The position numbers and the translations under genes were made by a program. This document shows positions 33,370-42,025 of a stretch of DNA of 64,000 nt, piece after piece. Source of the stretch: Hymenobacter sp. HSC-4F20 (lineage in GTDB: Bacteria > Bacteroidota > Bacteroidia > Cytophagales > Hymenobacteraceae); assembly GCF_019599275.1 (NCBI RefSeq), contig NZ_JAHZTD010000002.1, forward strand, positions 1,302,001 through 1,366,000. Reading direction: 5' to 3'. Within the stretch, counting starts at the first letter, position 1. Every line of letters starts with the position of its first letter. The notes under the pieces were generated by a model. The model was not told the DNA's origin. It was given only the letters and a program-made list of their open reading frames with translations, and made no database searches.

Positions 33370-35217
33370 ATGAAATACCTGCTACTTTCAGCGGCGGCCC
33401 TTTCTTTGGGGGTTGCTTCGGCTTCATCTTCCTTTCTGAACTCGCAACCTTCCGCGCCCGTGGCAGAAACTCCTTTTTCCTCGGACCCCAACACCACCGA
33501 TGAGCAGCCTCAGGACCATAAGCTGGTGATTTACCAGCTGATGACGCGCCTATTCGGCAACAAAACCACGGTGAACAAGCCCTACGGCACGCTCCAGGAG
33601 AATGGCGCGGGGAAGTTCAACGACATCAACAACACCGCCCTGCAAGCCATCCGGAAAATGGGCACCTCGCACGTGTGGTTTACCGGCGTGATTGAGCACG
33701 CTACCATGACGGACTACACCAAGTATGGCATTGCTCTCGACGATGCCGATGTGGTAAAAGGCCGCGCCGGCTCGCCCTACGCCATCAAGGATTACTACGA
33801 TGTAGACCCCGACCTGGCCGTGGACGTGAAGAACCGCATGCAGGAGTTTGAGGCCCTGGTAAAGCGCACCCACGACAACGACCTGAAGGTTATTATCGAC
33901 TTCATTCCCAACCACGTAGCCCGCACCTACAAGTCGGACGCCCACCCTAAGGGGGTAGTAGATTTGGGTGAGAAGGATGATAAGACCAAAGCGTTTGCGC
34001 CCAACAACAACTTCTACTACCTACCCGGCAAGTCGTTTGTGGTGCCGGCTGGCTACAACCCATTGGGCCCCCTGAGCGGCCCTCGGGAAGACAAGAAGTT
34101 TCAGGAAGTGCCCGCTAAAGCTACCGGCAACGACGTGTTTTCGGAAGCACCCAAGGTCGACGACTGGTTTGAAACCATCAAGCTCAACTACGGCGTCGAT
34201 TACCAGAACGGGCGGCAGAAGCACTTCTCGCCCATTCCGGATACCTGGCTGAAAATGCGCGACATCCTCATCTTCTGGACCAAGAAAGATGTGGATGGCT
34301 TCCGCTGCGACATGGCCGAAATGGTGCCGGTGGAGTTCTGGGCCTGGGTAATTCCAGAGCTGAAAAAGGTGAAGCCCGAGCTGGTGTTCATTGGGGAGGC
34401 CTACGATGCTAAAACCTACAAGATGTACATCGAGCAGGGCCACTTCGACTACCTCTACGACAAGGTGGGCCTCTACGACGGGTTGCGCCGCCTGATGCGG
34501 GGCGAGGGCACAACCGAGGACATCACCAAAGTGTGGCGCGAGGAAAGCCGCGGCTTCTCTAGCCACATGCTACGCTTCCTGGAAAACCACGACGAGCAGC
34601 GCATTGCCTCCAAGGATTTTGCCGGCAACCCCCGCGCCGCTATTCCGGCCATGACGGTTTCGGCTACCCTGGCTACCGGCCCCGTGATGCTATACTTCGG
34701 GCAAGACGTAGGGGAGCCGGCCCACGGCTCGGAGGGCTTTTCGGGTGAGGACGGCCGCACCACCATCTTCGATTACTGGGGTGTGCCCGAGCACCAGAAA
34801 TGGATGAACGGGGGCAAGTTTGATGGCGGGAAGCTAAGCACGGAGCAAAAGCACCTCCGCGACTTTTATTGTCGCCTGCTGGCCCTCACCAGCCAGAGCG
34901 ACGCCATCCGACGCGGCCGCTTCTACGAACTACAGGATGCTAATAATCTCGACCCGCAGTACAACCAGCGCCAGCTGTATACCTACCTGCGCTGGACGGA
35001 TAAGCAGAAGCTGCTCATTGTGGTCAATTTCAGCCCCGATAAAACCTACCGGCCTACCCTCCGCATTCCGCGGGAAACCATGCAGCTGATGGGCCTGAAC
35101 CCCACTAAGTTCTACACTTACACGGAGTTGCTAAGCCAAGCCCCGGCCGTGGAAACCCTGAACCTGACGCTGGCCCCGCAAGGTGCCTACGTGTTCGAAA
35201 TCAAGCCGGAAGAGTAG
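33370..35217 (+). CDS. GH13 alpha-amylase family enzyme, exported
   Basis: Predicted 615 residues from the ATG at 33370, giving a signal peptide (MKYLLLSAAALSLGVASASS). The frame upstream to 33268 is not needed. The GH13 barrel starts at KLVIYQLMTRLFGN. Region I is VIIDFIPNHVAR, the nucleophile region GFRCDMAEMVP, the acid/base region VFIGEAYD and the third aspartate region FLENHDEQRI. A long insert before region II (about residues 195-290, with FAPNNNFYYLPGKSFVVPAG) is a feature of this subgroup. A C-terminal beta domain ends with PQGAYVFEIK. It probably degrades starch-like glucans or malto-oligosaccharides in the periplasm or outside. It complements the neopullulanase gene two places upstream. 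Confidence 0.92.
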   Translation: MKYLLLSAAALSLGVASASSSFLNSQPSAPVAETPFSSDPNTTDEQPQDHKLVIYQLMTRLFGNKTTVNKPYGTLQENGAGKFNDINNTALQAIRKMGTSHVWFTGVIEHATMTDYTKYGIALDDADVVKGRAGSPYAIKDYYDVDPDLAVDVKNRMQEFEALVKRTHDNDLKVIIDFIPNHVARTYKSDAHPKGVVDLGEKDDKTKAFAPNNNFYYLPGKSFVVPAGYNPLGPLSGPREDKKFQEVPAKATGNDVFSEAPKVDDWFETIKLNYGVDYQNGRQKHFSPIPDTWLKMRDILIFWTKKDVDGFRCDMAEMVPVEFWAWVIPELKKVKPELVFIGEAYDAKTYKMYIEQGHFDYLYDKVGLYDGLRRLMRGEGTTEDITKVWREESRGFSSHMLRFLENHDEQRIASKDFAGNPRAAIPAMTVSATLATGPVMLYFGQDVGEPAHGSEGFSGEDGRTTIFDYWGVPEHQKWMNGGKFDGGKLSTEQKHLRDFYCRLLALTSQSDAIRRGRFYELQDANNLDPQYNQRQLYTYLRWTDKQKLLIVVNFSPDKTYRPTLRIPRETMQLMGLNPTKFYTYTELLSQAPAVETLNLTLAPQGAYVFEIKPEE

Positions 35218-35328
35218 CACTCAGCACATATGTTGTAGAGCTTAGAAACCTTCCTGAGCTTCTAATTCTAAGCTTCTGAGTTCTGCTATCTAGGCTCTCA
35301 TTCCTACCCCCTAACTTCCCACCACCCC

Positions 35329-36747
35329 ATGGCAATTAGTGCAGCGGCCGCTCCCACCAGCACCCGCGAAAAACCCCGCCTGAGCTTCTGGCAAATCTGG
35401 AACATGAGCTTTGGCTTTTTGGGTATCCAGTGCGGCTTCGCGCTCCAGAACGCCAACATGAGCCGCATCTTCGAAACCATGGGTGCCAACCCCGACGACC
35501 TGGCGTTTCTGTGGCTGGCGGCTCCTATTACTGGCTTGCTGGTGCAGCCCGTTATCGGCTACCTTTCCGACCGCACCTGGAGCCCGCGCTGGGGCCGTCG
35601 GCGCCCCTTTTTCCTGATTGGGGCTATCCTGGCGTCGTTGTCGTTGCTGGTGATGCCCAACGTATCGGCGCTGTGGATGGCGGCAGGGATGCTGTGGATT
35701 ATGGACTCCAGCATCAATATTTCCATGGAGCCGTTCCGGGCCCTGGTGGGCGATTTACTACCCTCCGAACAGCGCACAGTCGGGTTTGCCTTCCAGACGT
35801 TTCTGATTGGGCTGGGTTCCATCATTGGCTCGTCGCTGCCCTGGGTGCTTACGCATTGGTTTGATGTTTCGAATCAACCCGAGCCCGGCCACATTGCTCC
35901 GTCCTTGAAGTACGCCTTCTACATTGGCGGGGCGCTGTTTTTCCTGGCCGTGCTCTGGACGGTACTGAACACCAAGGAATACCCGCCCGAGAACTTAGAG
36001 CAGTTTGAAGAAGAGAAGCGCCGCACCGCGGGCTTTGCTAACGGCTTCCGCGAGTCGTTTATGGGCGTGTTCAACATGCCCCGCACCATGCAGCAACTGG
36101 CGCTGGTGCAGTTTTTTACCTGGTTCGGGCTTTATGCCATGTGGATTTACACAACTCCCGCCGTAACCAGCCACATTTACCACACCACCGATACTACCTC
36201 GAAACTTTACAACGAAGGCGCCGACTGGGTAGGCATTTGCTTTTCCGTATATGGCGGAGTATCAGCCATTTTCGCGCTTCTGCTGCCAGTGGTAGCCAGG
36301 GCCACCAGCCGCCGGTTTACTCACCTGATTTGCCTGATTGCGGGCGGCGTGGGTCTGATATCCGTCTTCTTCATTGAGAACCCCTCGTTGCTGGTGCTTT
36401 CCATGATTGGGGTGGGCATTGGCTGGGCCAGCATCCTTTCCATGCCCTATGCCATGCTAGCAGGCGCGTTGCCCGCCAACCGGATGGGCTACTACATGGG
36501 GGTATTCAACTTTTTCATCGTCATTCCGCAGAGCATTGGCGGTCTGGTGCTGGGCCCTATCACCAAACACCTCTTCCACGACCAGACGATTTACACCATT
36601 GTGCTGGGGGGCGCTTCCCTGGTGGTTGCCGGACTGTTATCGTTGCGCGTTGAGGATGCGGATGACGTGCGTACTACCTCGAATGAGCCGGTTACCCTAC
36701 CCGCGCCCGGCTACGATGCCCCCGTTGAAACTGACCCGCGGCTGTAG
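35329..36747 (+). CDS. MFS sugar transporter (maltose/GPH-SLC45-like)
   Basis: This 472-residue inner-membrane protein has about 12 membrane segments and the MFS loop signature YLSDRTWSPRWGRRRPFFL between helices 2 and 3. It resembles the sucrose/maltose transporters of the SLC45-like group found with alpha-glucan enzymes in Bacteroidota. Helix 1 carries WNMSFGFLGIQCGFALQNAN. A central cytoplasmic loop holds LEQFEEEKRRT. The position 111 bases after the GH13 gene implies that it imports maltose or malto-oligosaccharides released by the two GH13 enzymes. Transport direction and substrate are inferred. A perfect 30-base hairpin follows its stop. Confidence 0.88.
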   Translation: MAISAAAAPTSTREKPRLSFWQIWNMSFGFLGIQCGFALQNANMSRIFETMGANPDDLAFLWLAAPITGLLVQPVIGYLSDRTWSPRWGRRRPFFLIGAILASLSLLVMPNVSALWMAAGMLWIMDSSINISMEPFRALVGDLLPSEQRTVGFAFQTFLIGLGSIIGSSLPWVLTHWFDVSNQPEPGHIAPSLKYAFYIGGALFFLAVLWTVLNTKEYPPENLEQFEEEKRRTAGFANGFRESFMGVFNMPRTMQQLALVQFFTWFGLYAMWIYTTPAVTSHIYHTTDTTSKLYNEGADWVGICFSVYGGVSAIFALLLPVVARATSRRFTHLICLIAGGVGLISVFFIENPSLLVLSMIGVGIGWASILSMPYAMLAGALPANRMGYYMGVFNFFIVIPQSIGGLVLGPITKHLFHDQTIYTIVLGGASLVVAGLLSLRVEDADDVRTTSNEPVTLPAPGYDAPVETDPRL

Positions 36748-36754
36748 CCACCAG

Positions 36755-36825
36755 GCTACCCCCTGGGGCAATAAAAAAACCTCTGCCATACCGGTAGAGG
36801 TTTTTTTATTGCCCCAGGGGGTAGC
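36755..36825. terminator. Perfect 30-base-arm terminator hairpin
   Basis: Arms 36755-36784 and 36796-36825 are perfectly complementary around an 11-base loop, with A7 and T7 tracts inside and GCTACCCC/GGGGTAGC at the ends. It lies 8 bases after the MFS stop. Confidence 0.8.
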
Positions 36826-36984
36826 GGCCGCAGGATGCATCCGTATTTGTACGCATATACCTGCCCGGAAAATCAGCATTTAACCGGCAACGGCAAACGG
36901 GTAGTTCCTCGTATTTCCTAGTTGCGCCACGCTATTGCCTTCTCTTCCCAAACACCGTGGCTTGCTCTTACTTAACAGCAGCAT

Positions 36985-38082
36985 ATGGTGTTTCCAGCAG
37001 TATTCTTCGGCCTGTTTTTTGGAGTTTTCTTGTTGGTAATCATTCTATTGGTGGTGTCGCGGCGGCCAATCCACCCCACTAGTGCCCGGCCGCGCGTGAG
37101 TATCCTGATTGCCGCGCGCAACGAAGAAACTACCATCATCCGCTGCCTGACGGCGCTGACCAAGCTTAACTACCCCGCCGAGCAGCTGGAAATCCTGATT
37201 GGCGACGACGCCTCCACCGACAACACGGCCGCTCTGGTGGAGGAGTTCAGCAAAGACAAGCCCCAGTTTCGGCTGCTGAGCATCCGGCAGCGCCTGGGCA
37301 CGGCCCGCGGCAAGAGCAACGCGCTGGCTCACTTGTGCCGCGCCGCTACCGCCGAGTATCTGCTGTTCACGGACGCCGACATGGCCATGCACCCCGACTG
37401 GGTCCAGACCATGCTGGCCGCCGCGCCCGAAGGAGTTGGCATTGTAACGGGCATCACCACGGCCGAGGGCAACCTGTTTGGCCGCCTTCAGGGCCTGGAC
37501 TGGCTGTTTGGCCTGAGCCTGATTCGGATGCTGACAGACCTGGGCCTGCCTATTACGGCCGTAGGCAACAACATGCTGGTGACCCGGACGGCTTACGAGT
37601 CGATTGGGGGCTACGAGGCGCTGGCCTTTAGCATCACCGAGGACTTGCAGCTATTCGAGAAGGTAGTAGGGCAGGGGTGGGGCTACCGCAACATTATCGT
37701 GCCCAGCGCTTTGGGTATTTCGGTGGCTCAGCCTACGGTACGACACTTGCTGCAGCAGCGTAAGCGCTGGATGAAGGGCGCCGTGCGACTACCCTGGCAG
37801 CTTAGTTTGCTGTTCAGCTCTTACAGCCTTTTTTACACCGTACTGGGCTGGCCCGGCCTGCTGCCGCTGGAAACCATTGCTCTGCTGTACGCGGCCAAAG
37901 TAGCCTGCCAGACAATCTGTTTGCTTATTACCCTGCGCCAGGCTGGGCACCGCGAAAACCTGGCCGTGCTGCTGCTCTACGATGGGTACTTGCTGTTTAT
38001 GTCGCTGGCCGTGCTGGCGTACACGTGGTGGCCTTCCGGCATTCAGTGGAAAGAGCGGCGTTACCGCTGGGCCGAGGGGTAG
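36985..38082 (+). CDS. Family 2 glycosyltransferase, membrane-bound
   Basis: This 365-residue protein has one N-terminal membrane helix (VFFGLFFGVFLLVIILLVV). A GT-A domain follows with VSILIAARNEE, the nucleotide-sugar DxD-type YLLFTDADMAMH, the catalytic-base region FSITEDLQLF and the processive-type QQRKRWMKGA. Two or three hydrophobic segments at the C-terminus anchor it in the inner membrane. The QxxRW-like motif suggests transfer to a lipid or polysaccharide acceptor, as in ceramide, carotenoid or exopolysaccharide glucosyltransferases. A role with carotenoids is possible in this group, but the gene is 18 kb away from crtD. Sugar and acceptor are unknown. Confidence 0.85.
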   Translation: MVFPAVFFGLFFGVFLLVIILLVVSRRPIHPTSARPRVSILIAARNEETTIIRCLTALTKLNYPAEQLEILIGDDASTDNTAALVEEFSKDKPQFRLLSIRQRLGTARGKSNALAHLCRAATAEYLLFTDADMAMHPDWVQTMLAAAPEGVGIVTGITTAEGNLFGRLQGLDWLFGLSLIRMLTDLGLPITAVGNNMLVTRTAYESIGGYEALAFSITEDLQLFEKVVGQGWGYRNIIVPSALGISVAQPTVRHLLQQRKRWMKGAVRLPWQLSLLFSSYSLFYTVLGWPGLLPLETIALLYAAKVACQTICLLITLRQAGHRENLAVLLLYDGYLLFMSLAVLAYTWWPSGIQWKERRYRWAEG

Positions 38083-38089
38083 GGCCGGT

Positions 38090-38497
38090 TTACTGTCCGG
38101 TTTGCAGCCAGTGATACGCGGGCATTTCCTCCGTGAACACCTCAATCTGCAGTCCTGAGCTTTGGAAGTGAGGATGTTGCAGCAGCCGCGGCCGAAGTAT
38201 ATCGGCGTAGTAGGGGGTAGTGAAGTAGGCAATGCGCCGGTCGGGGATGGCAAAGGTGGCACGGGCTTCCGCGGCAAACTCCTGCAGCACCCAGTCCAGA
38301 TCCGTCAGGTCGGCCAGCCCACGGCTGCGTAAGTCCACGAGCCAGTGGCTGGCTTGTTGCTGCTTGCCCAGCACCAAGGCCGCGCGGTATCCGGCGCGGT
38401 GCTCGGCCGAGGTAGCTGGCCTGGTCCAGCGCATAAGCAGCAGGTGCAAATCCGGACGGTAGGAAAGACGCAGGTAGTCAGATTCGAAAGGCAGCAT
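38090..38497 (-). CDS. STAS-like small protein of unknown function
   Basis: This 135-residue soluble protein starts MLPFESDYLRLSYRPDLHLL. The alternation of strands and helices, with ASHWLVDLRSRGLADLTDLD in the middle and a C-terminal LQIEVFTEEMPAYHWLQ, resembles SpoIIAA/STAS-like proteins frequent in Hymenobacter-type genomes. The conserved pattern is a hydrophobic strand ending in DLR, as in anti-sigma-antagonist folds. No phosphoacceptor serine is obvious. The protein encoded at 58483-58878 has the same plan. It converges on the GT2 gene with only 7 bases between the stops and has its own promoter. Confidence 0.6.
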   Translation of the reverse strand: MLPFESDYLRLSYRPDLHLLLMRWTRPATSAEHRAGYRAALVLGKQQQASHWLVDLRSRGLADLTDLDWVLQEFAAEARATFAIPDRRIAYFTTPYYADILRPRLLQHPHFQSSGLQIEVFTEEMPAYHWLQTGQ

Positions 38498-38514
38498 CAG
38501 AAGGAAAGCGGCAA

Positions 38515-38522
38515 CAAAGGTA
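38515..38522 (-). promoter_or_regulatory. -7 element TACCTTTG for the STAS-like gene
   Basis: A perfect TAnnTTTG on the minus strand, 17 bases before the ATG at 38497, implying a very short leader. Confidence 0.6.
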
Positions 38523-38739
38523 GCAAGCTCCTCAGTAGAAAATTTGTTTTAACTATTTACGCCCGTTGGTAAAGAATCACAGCCCGGCAGACGGGGCGGA
38601 CGCTGCGGTGGCGGCGTAGTTTACGGGTTTCCGGGCCCTAAATACCTCTATTTTTACTGATGCATCCCCGGCGATGTTGTACTTGTCTTTTGGCGCGTAA
38701 CTTCCCGCTGGTATTATTCTCAACTCTACATCTTTTTTA

Positions 38740-41700
38740 ATGACTCGCAACCACCTGTTGCTGCTGGGTTTAGGAACTTCGCTGGCGCTGCAGCCGGCGC
38801 TGGCCCAGCAAAAACCGGCTACTAAGCCGGCCACCGTTACCAAAGCCCCTGCTGCTACTGCTGGTGGGGCCCGCCTGGTTGAAAAAGTAACTCGCAAAGG
38901 CTCCGAGCTAGTCATTCCGTACGAAAAGTACGTGCTGCCGAACGGCCTTACGCTCATCGTAACAGAAGACCACTCCGACCCCCTGGTACACGTGGACGTA
39001 ACATACCACGTAGGCTCGGCGCGGGAGCAGATTGGAAAGTCGGGCTTTGCCCACTTCTTTGAGCACATGATGTTCCAAGGCTCCGACCACGTAGCCGACG
39101 AGCAGCACTTCAAGACGGTAACGGCCGCCGGCGGTACGCTCAACGGCTCTACTAACCGCGACCGGACCAACTACTACGAAACGGTACCCAGCAACCAGCT
39201 TGAAACGGCATTGTGGCTGGAGGCCGACCGCATGGGTTTCCTGCTCGACGCCGTAACCCAGCAGAAGTTTGAGGTGCAACGCTCTACCGTGAAAAACGAG
39301 CGGGGCCAGAACTACGACAACCGCCCCTACGGTCTGGCGTCGGAAAACATTGCCCGCACGCTCTACCCCTACGGCCACCCCTATAGCTGGCTGACCATCG
39401 GCTACCTCGAAGATCTGGACCGTTCCGACGTAAACGACCTCAAGAACTTCTTCCTGCGTTGGTATGGCCCCAACAACGCTACCCTTACCGTGGGCGGCGA
39501 CGTGAAGCCCCAGGAGGTAGTGAAACTGGTGGAAAAGTATTTCAGCCCTATCAGCAAAGGCCCGGCTGTGGCGGCCCAGAAGCTGCCCGCGCCCAAGCTG
39601 GCCCAGGACCGCTACGTAAGCTACACCGACAACGTGCGCTTCCCGATGCTGCAGATGGTATTCCCGACGGTGCCCAGCGGCCACCCCGACGAGTACGCCC
39701 TTGACGCTCTGGCCGAAATTATTGGCCAAGGCAAAAACTCCCTGCTCTACAAGAACCTCACGAAAACCCAGCAGGCCGTGCAGGCTTCGGCCTACAACAA
39801 CTCTTCGGAGCTGTCGGGTGAGTTTACGCTCGTAACGCTGCCCTTCCCCGGCAAAGGCCTCGACAGCCTGGAGCTGAAGGTACGCAAGACCCTGACCGAG
39901 TTCGAGCGTGCCGGCGCTACGGCCGAGCAGGTAGCCCGCTTCAAGGCCAGCACCGAAGCCCAGGTGGTAAACAGCCTAGCCAGCGTCAGTGGCAAAGTAA
40001 GCCAGCTGGCGGCCAACCAAACCTACTTCGGCAACCCTAACCGCCTGCCCGAGGAGCTAAAGCGCCTGCGCGCCGTGACGCCCGCCGATGTAAACCGCGT
40101 GTACAACCAATACATTAAAGGCAAGCACGCCGTGGTGCTAAGCGTACTGCCCAAAACCGGCGGCACGCCGGCTAAAGCCGACAACTACACCGTATCTAAA
40201 GAAGGTTACCAGGCTCCTGACTACGGCTACAACGGCCTGACCTACGTGAAGGCCACCGATACCTTCGACCGGAGCAAGCAGCCTGCCGCCGGCACCAATC
40301 CCGTGGTGCAGGTGCCGCAGGTGTGGCAGTCGTCCTTGGATAACGGACTGCGCCTGATGGGCTCCCGCAACACGGAAATCCCGACGGTAACCATGCTGCT
40401 GACCATCCGCGGCGGCCACCGCCTGGAGCAGGCCAACGCCAACCAGGCCGGTATTGCCTCCCTCACGGCGGCTATGCTCAACGAAGGCACCCAGAAGTAC
40501 ACCGGCGAGCAGTTCAGCTCGGAGCTGGATAAGCTGGGCAGCACCATCCGCGTGTCGGCCGGCGACGACAACACGACCGTGTACGTGCAGAGCCTGACCA
40601 AGAACCTGCCCGCCACCATGAAGCTGCTGGAGGAGCGCCTGCTGCGGCCCCGCTTTGATGCGGCCGATTTCGCCCGCATCAAAAAGCAGACGCTGGAAGG
40701 CATTGCCAACCAGAATACCCAGCCGGTAGTTATTGCCGATAAGACGTACGCTCGCCTGCTCTACGGCCCGGCCAACATCATGAACGTGCCCAGCAGTGGT
40801 ACCACGGCCACGGTAACCAGCCTCACCCTCGACGACGTGAAGCAGTTCTACCAGCAGAACTACGCCCCCAACGTGAGCTACCTCGTGGCCGTAGGCGACG
40901 TAGACCAGGCCACCCTCACCGGCCAGCTAGGCTTCCTGAAAGGCTGGGCGAAGAAGGATGTGCGCCTGCCGGCCGGCGAAAAGGCACCTCAGCCCGATAA
41001 AACCCGTATTTACTTCGTGAATAAGGACGGGGCCGCGCAATCGGAAATCCGGGTGGGCTACCTTACCCCGCTTACCTACGACGCTACCGGCGACTATTAC
41101 CGCGCCTACCTCTCCAACTACATCCTGGGGGGAGCCTTCAACTCGCGCATCAACCTGAACCTGCGCGAGGACAAGGGCTACACCTACGGCGCCCGCTCGG
41201 GCTTCCAAAGCTCGCGCTACGTGGGTCCCTATACGGCCAGCGCCGGCGTGCGCGCCGATGCCACTGCTGCCTCGGTTAAGGAGTTCATGAAGGAAATCCA
41301 GAACTACCGCAACGGCATTACCGATGAGGAGCTGCAGTTCCTGCAGTCCTCGGTGGGTCAGAGTGATGCCCTGCGCTACGAAACGGGTCAGCAGCGGGCC
41401 GCCTTCCTCTCGCGCCTGCTGGAGTACGACCTGAGCACCGGCTACGTGAAGCAGCAGAGCGACATTCTGAAGGGCCTGAAGCGCGAAGACGTGCAGGCTA
41501 TTGCCCAGAAGTACCTGCCCGCCGATAATATGTACATCGTGGTAGTGGGCGACCGTTCTAAGTCCTTCCCGGGTCTTGCGGAGCTAGGCTACGAAGTGGT
41601 AGAGCTGGATGCCGACGGCAACCGGGTAGCCGCCCCGGCGGCTCCGGCGGCCCCGGCGGCTACCGCCGTCACGCCGCCCGCCGACAACGAGAAGATGAAA

Positions 41701-41772
41701 ATCAAGACCAAAGACGCCGACGGCAAAAAGGAAAAGCGTAAAGCCAAGAAGGATAAGGAAGACACTAAGTAA
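38740..41772 (+). CDS. M16 family zinc metallopeptidase, two-domain pitrilysin type
   Basis: This 1010-residue exported protein has a signal peptide (RNHLLLLGLGTSLALQPALA). The N-terminal half has the inverted zinc motif H105-F-F-E108-H109, with the third ligand E187 in VKNERGQNYDNRPYG. The second half (from about 520, VWQSSLDNGLRLMGSRNTEI) is the structurally related domain without the zinc site, including the RGGHRLEQ remnant where HxxEH would be. Such clam-shell proteases degrade small unfolded peptides in the periplasm. The C-terminus is a lysine/alanine-rich low-complexity tail (AAPAAPAAPAA, then KEKRKAKKDK). It is transcribed alone and ends in a strong terminator. Confidence 0.93.
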   Translation: MTRNHLLLLGLGTSLALQPALAQQKPATKPATVTKAPAATAGGARLVEKVTRKGSELVIPYEKYVLPNGLTLIVTEDHSDPLVHVDVTYHVGSAREQIGKSGFAHFFEHMMFQGSDHVADEQHFKTVTAAGGTLNGSTNRDRTNYYETVPSNQLETALWLEADRMGFLLDAVTQQKFEVQRSTVKNERGQNYDNRPYGLASENIARTLYPYGHPYSWLTIGYLEDLDRSDVNDLKNFFLRWYGPNNATLTVGGDVKPQEVVKLVEKYFSPISKGPAVAAQKLPAPKLAQDRYVSYTDNVRFPMLQMVFPTVPSGHPDEYALDALAEIIGQGKNSLLYKNLTKTQQAVQASAYNNSSELSGEFTLVTLPFPGKGLDSLELKVRKTLTEFERAGATAEQVARFKASTEAQVVNSLASVSGKVSQLAANQTYFGNPNRLPEELKRLRAVTPADVNRVYNQYIKGKHAVVLSVLPKTGGTPAKADNYTVSKEGYQAPDYGYNGLTYVKATDTFDRSKQPAAGTNPVVQVPQVWQSSLDNGLRLMGSRNTEIPTVTMLLTIRGGHRLEQANANQAGIASLTAAMLNEGTQKYTGEQFSSELDKLGSTIRVSAGDDNTTVYVQSLTKNLPATMKLLEERLLRPRFDAADFARIKKQTLEGIANQNTQPVVIADKTYARLLYGPANIMNVPSSGTTATVTSLTLDDVKQFYQQNYAPNVSYLVAVGDVDQATLTGQLGFLKGWAKKDVRLPAGEKAPQPDKTRIYFVNKDGAAQSEIRVGYLTPLTYDATGDYYRAYLSNYILGGAFNSRINLNLREDKGYTYGARSGFQSSRYVGPYTASAGVRADATAASVKEFMKEIQNYRNGITDEELQFLQSSVGQSDALRYETGQQRAAFLSRLLEYDLSTGYVKQQSDILKGLKREDVQAIAQKYLPADNMYIVVVGDRSKSFPGLAELGYEVVELDADGNRVAAPAAPAAPAATAVTPPADNEKMKIKTKDADGKKEKRKAKKDKEDTK

Positions 41773-41792
41773 TTCCAGCTTTCCTACCCTGC

Positions 41793-41828
41793 AAAAAGCC
41801 TGAATCCAATGGATTCGGGCTTTTTTGT
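41793..41828 (+). terminator. Terminator after the M16 peptidase gene
   Basis: AAAAAGCC-GAATCC pairs with GGATTC-GGCTTTTTT around a 3-base loop, 20 bases after the stop. Confidence 0.8.
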
Positions 41829-41991
41829 ATCCCTCCCCGTCCTTTCTGCTATGCAGTAGCTCTGAACTCAGGCCACCGGCCTGGGCGGCGTAGCCGTCAG
41901 AGCCGGCGGCCTGAATACGCCTCTCGCTGTTTGCGGAACCTCTTGCCCTACCTCTGGTGTCCGGTACATGCAGCCGCCGGGGCGAAATACG

Positions 41992-41999
41992 TATCTTTC
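41992..41999 (+). promoter_or_regulatory. Candidate -7 element TATCTTTC before the DUF4175 gene
   Basis: One base off TAnnTTTG. It lies 26 bases before the ATG at 42026 and 8 before the ATG at 42008, favouring the later start. Confidence 0.45.
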
Positions 42000-42025
42000 C
42001 CAAGCCCATGTTAGGCGGCAACCTT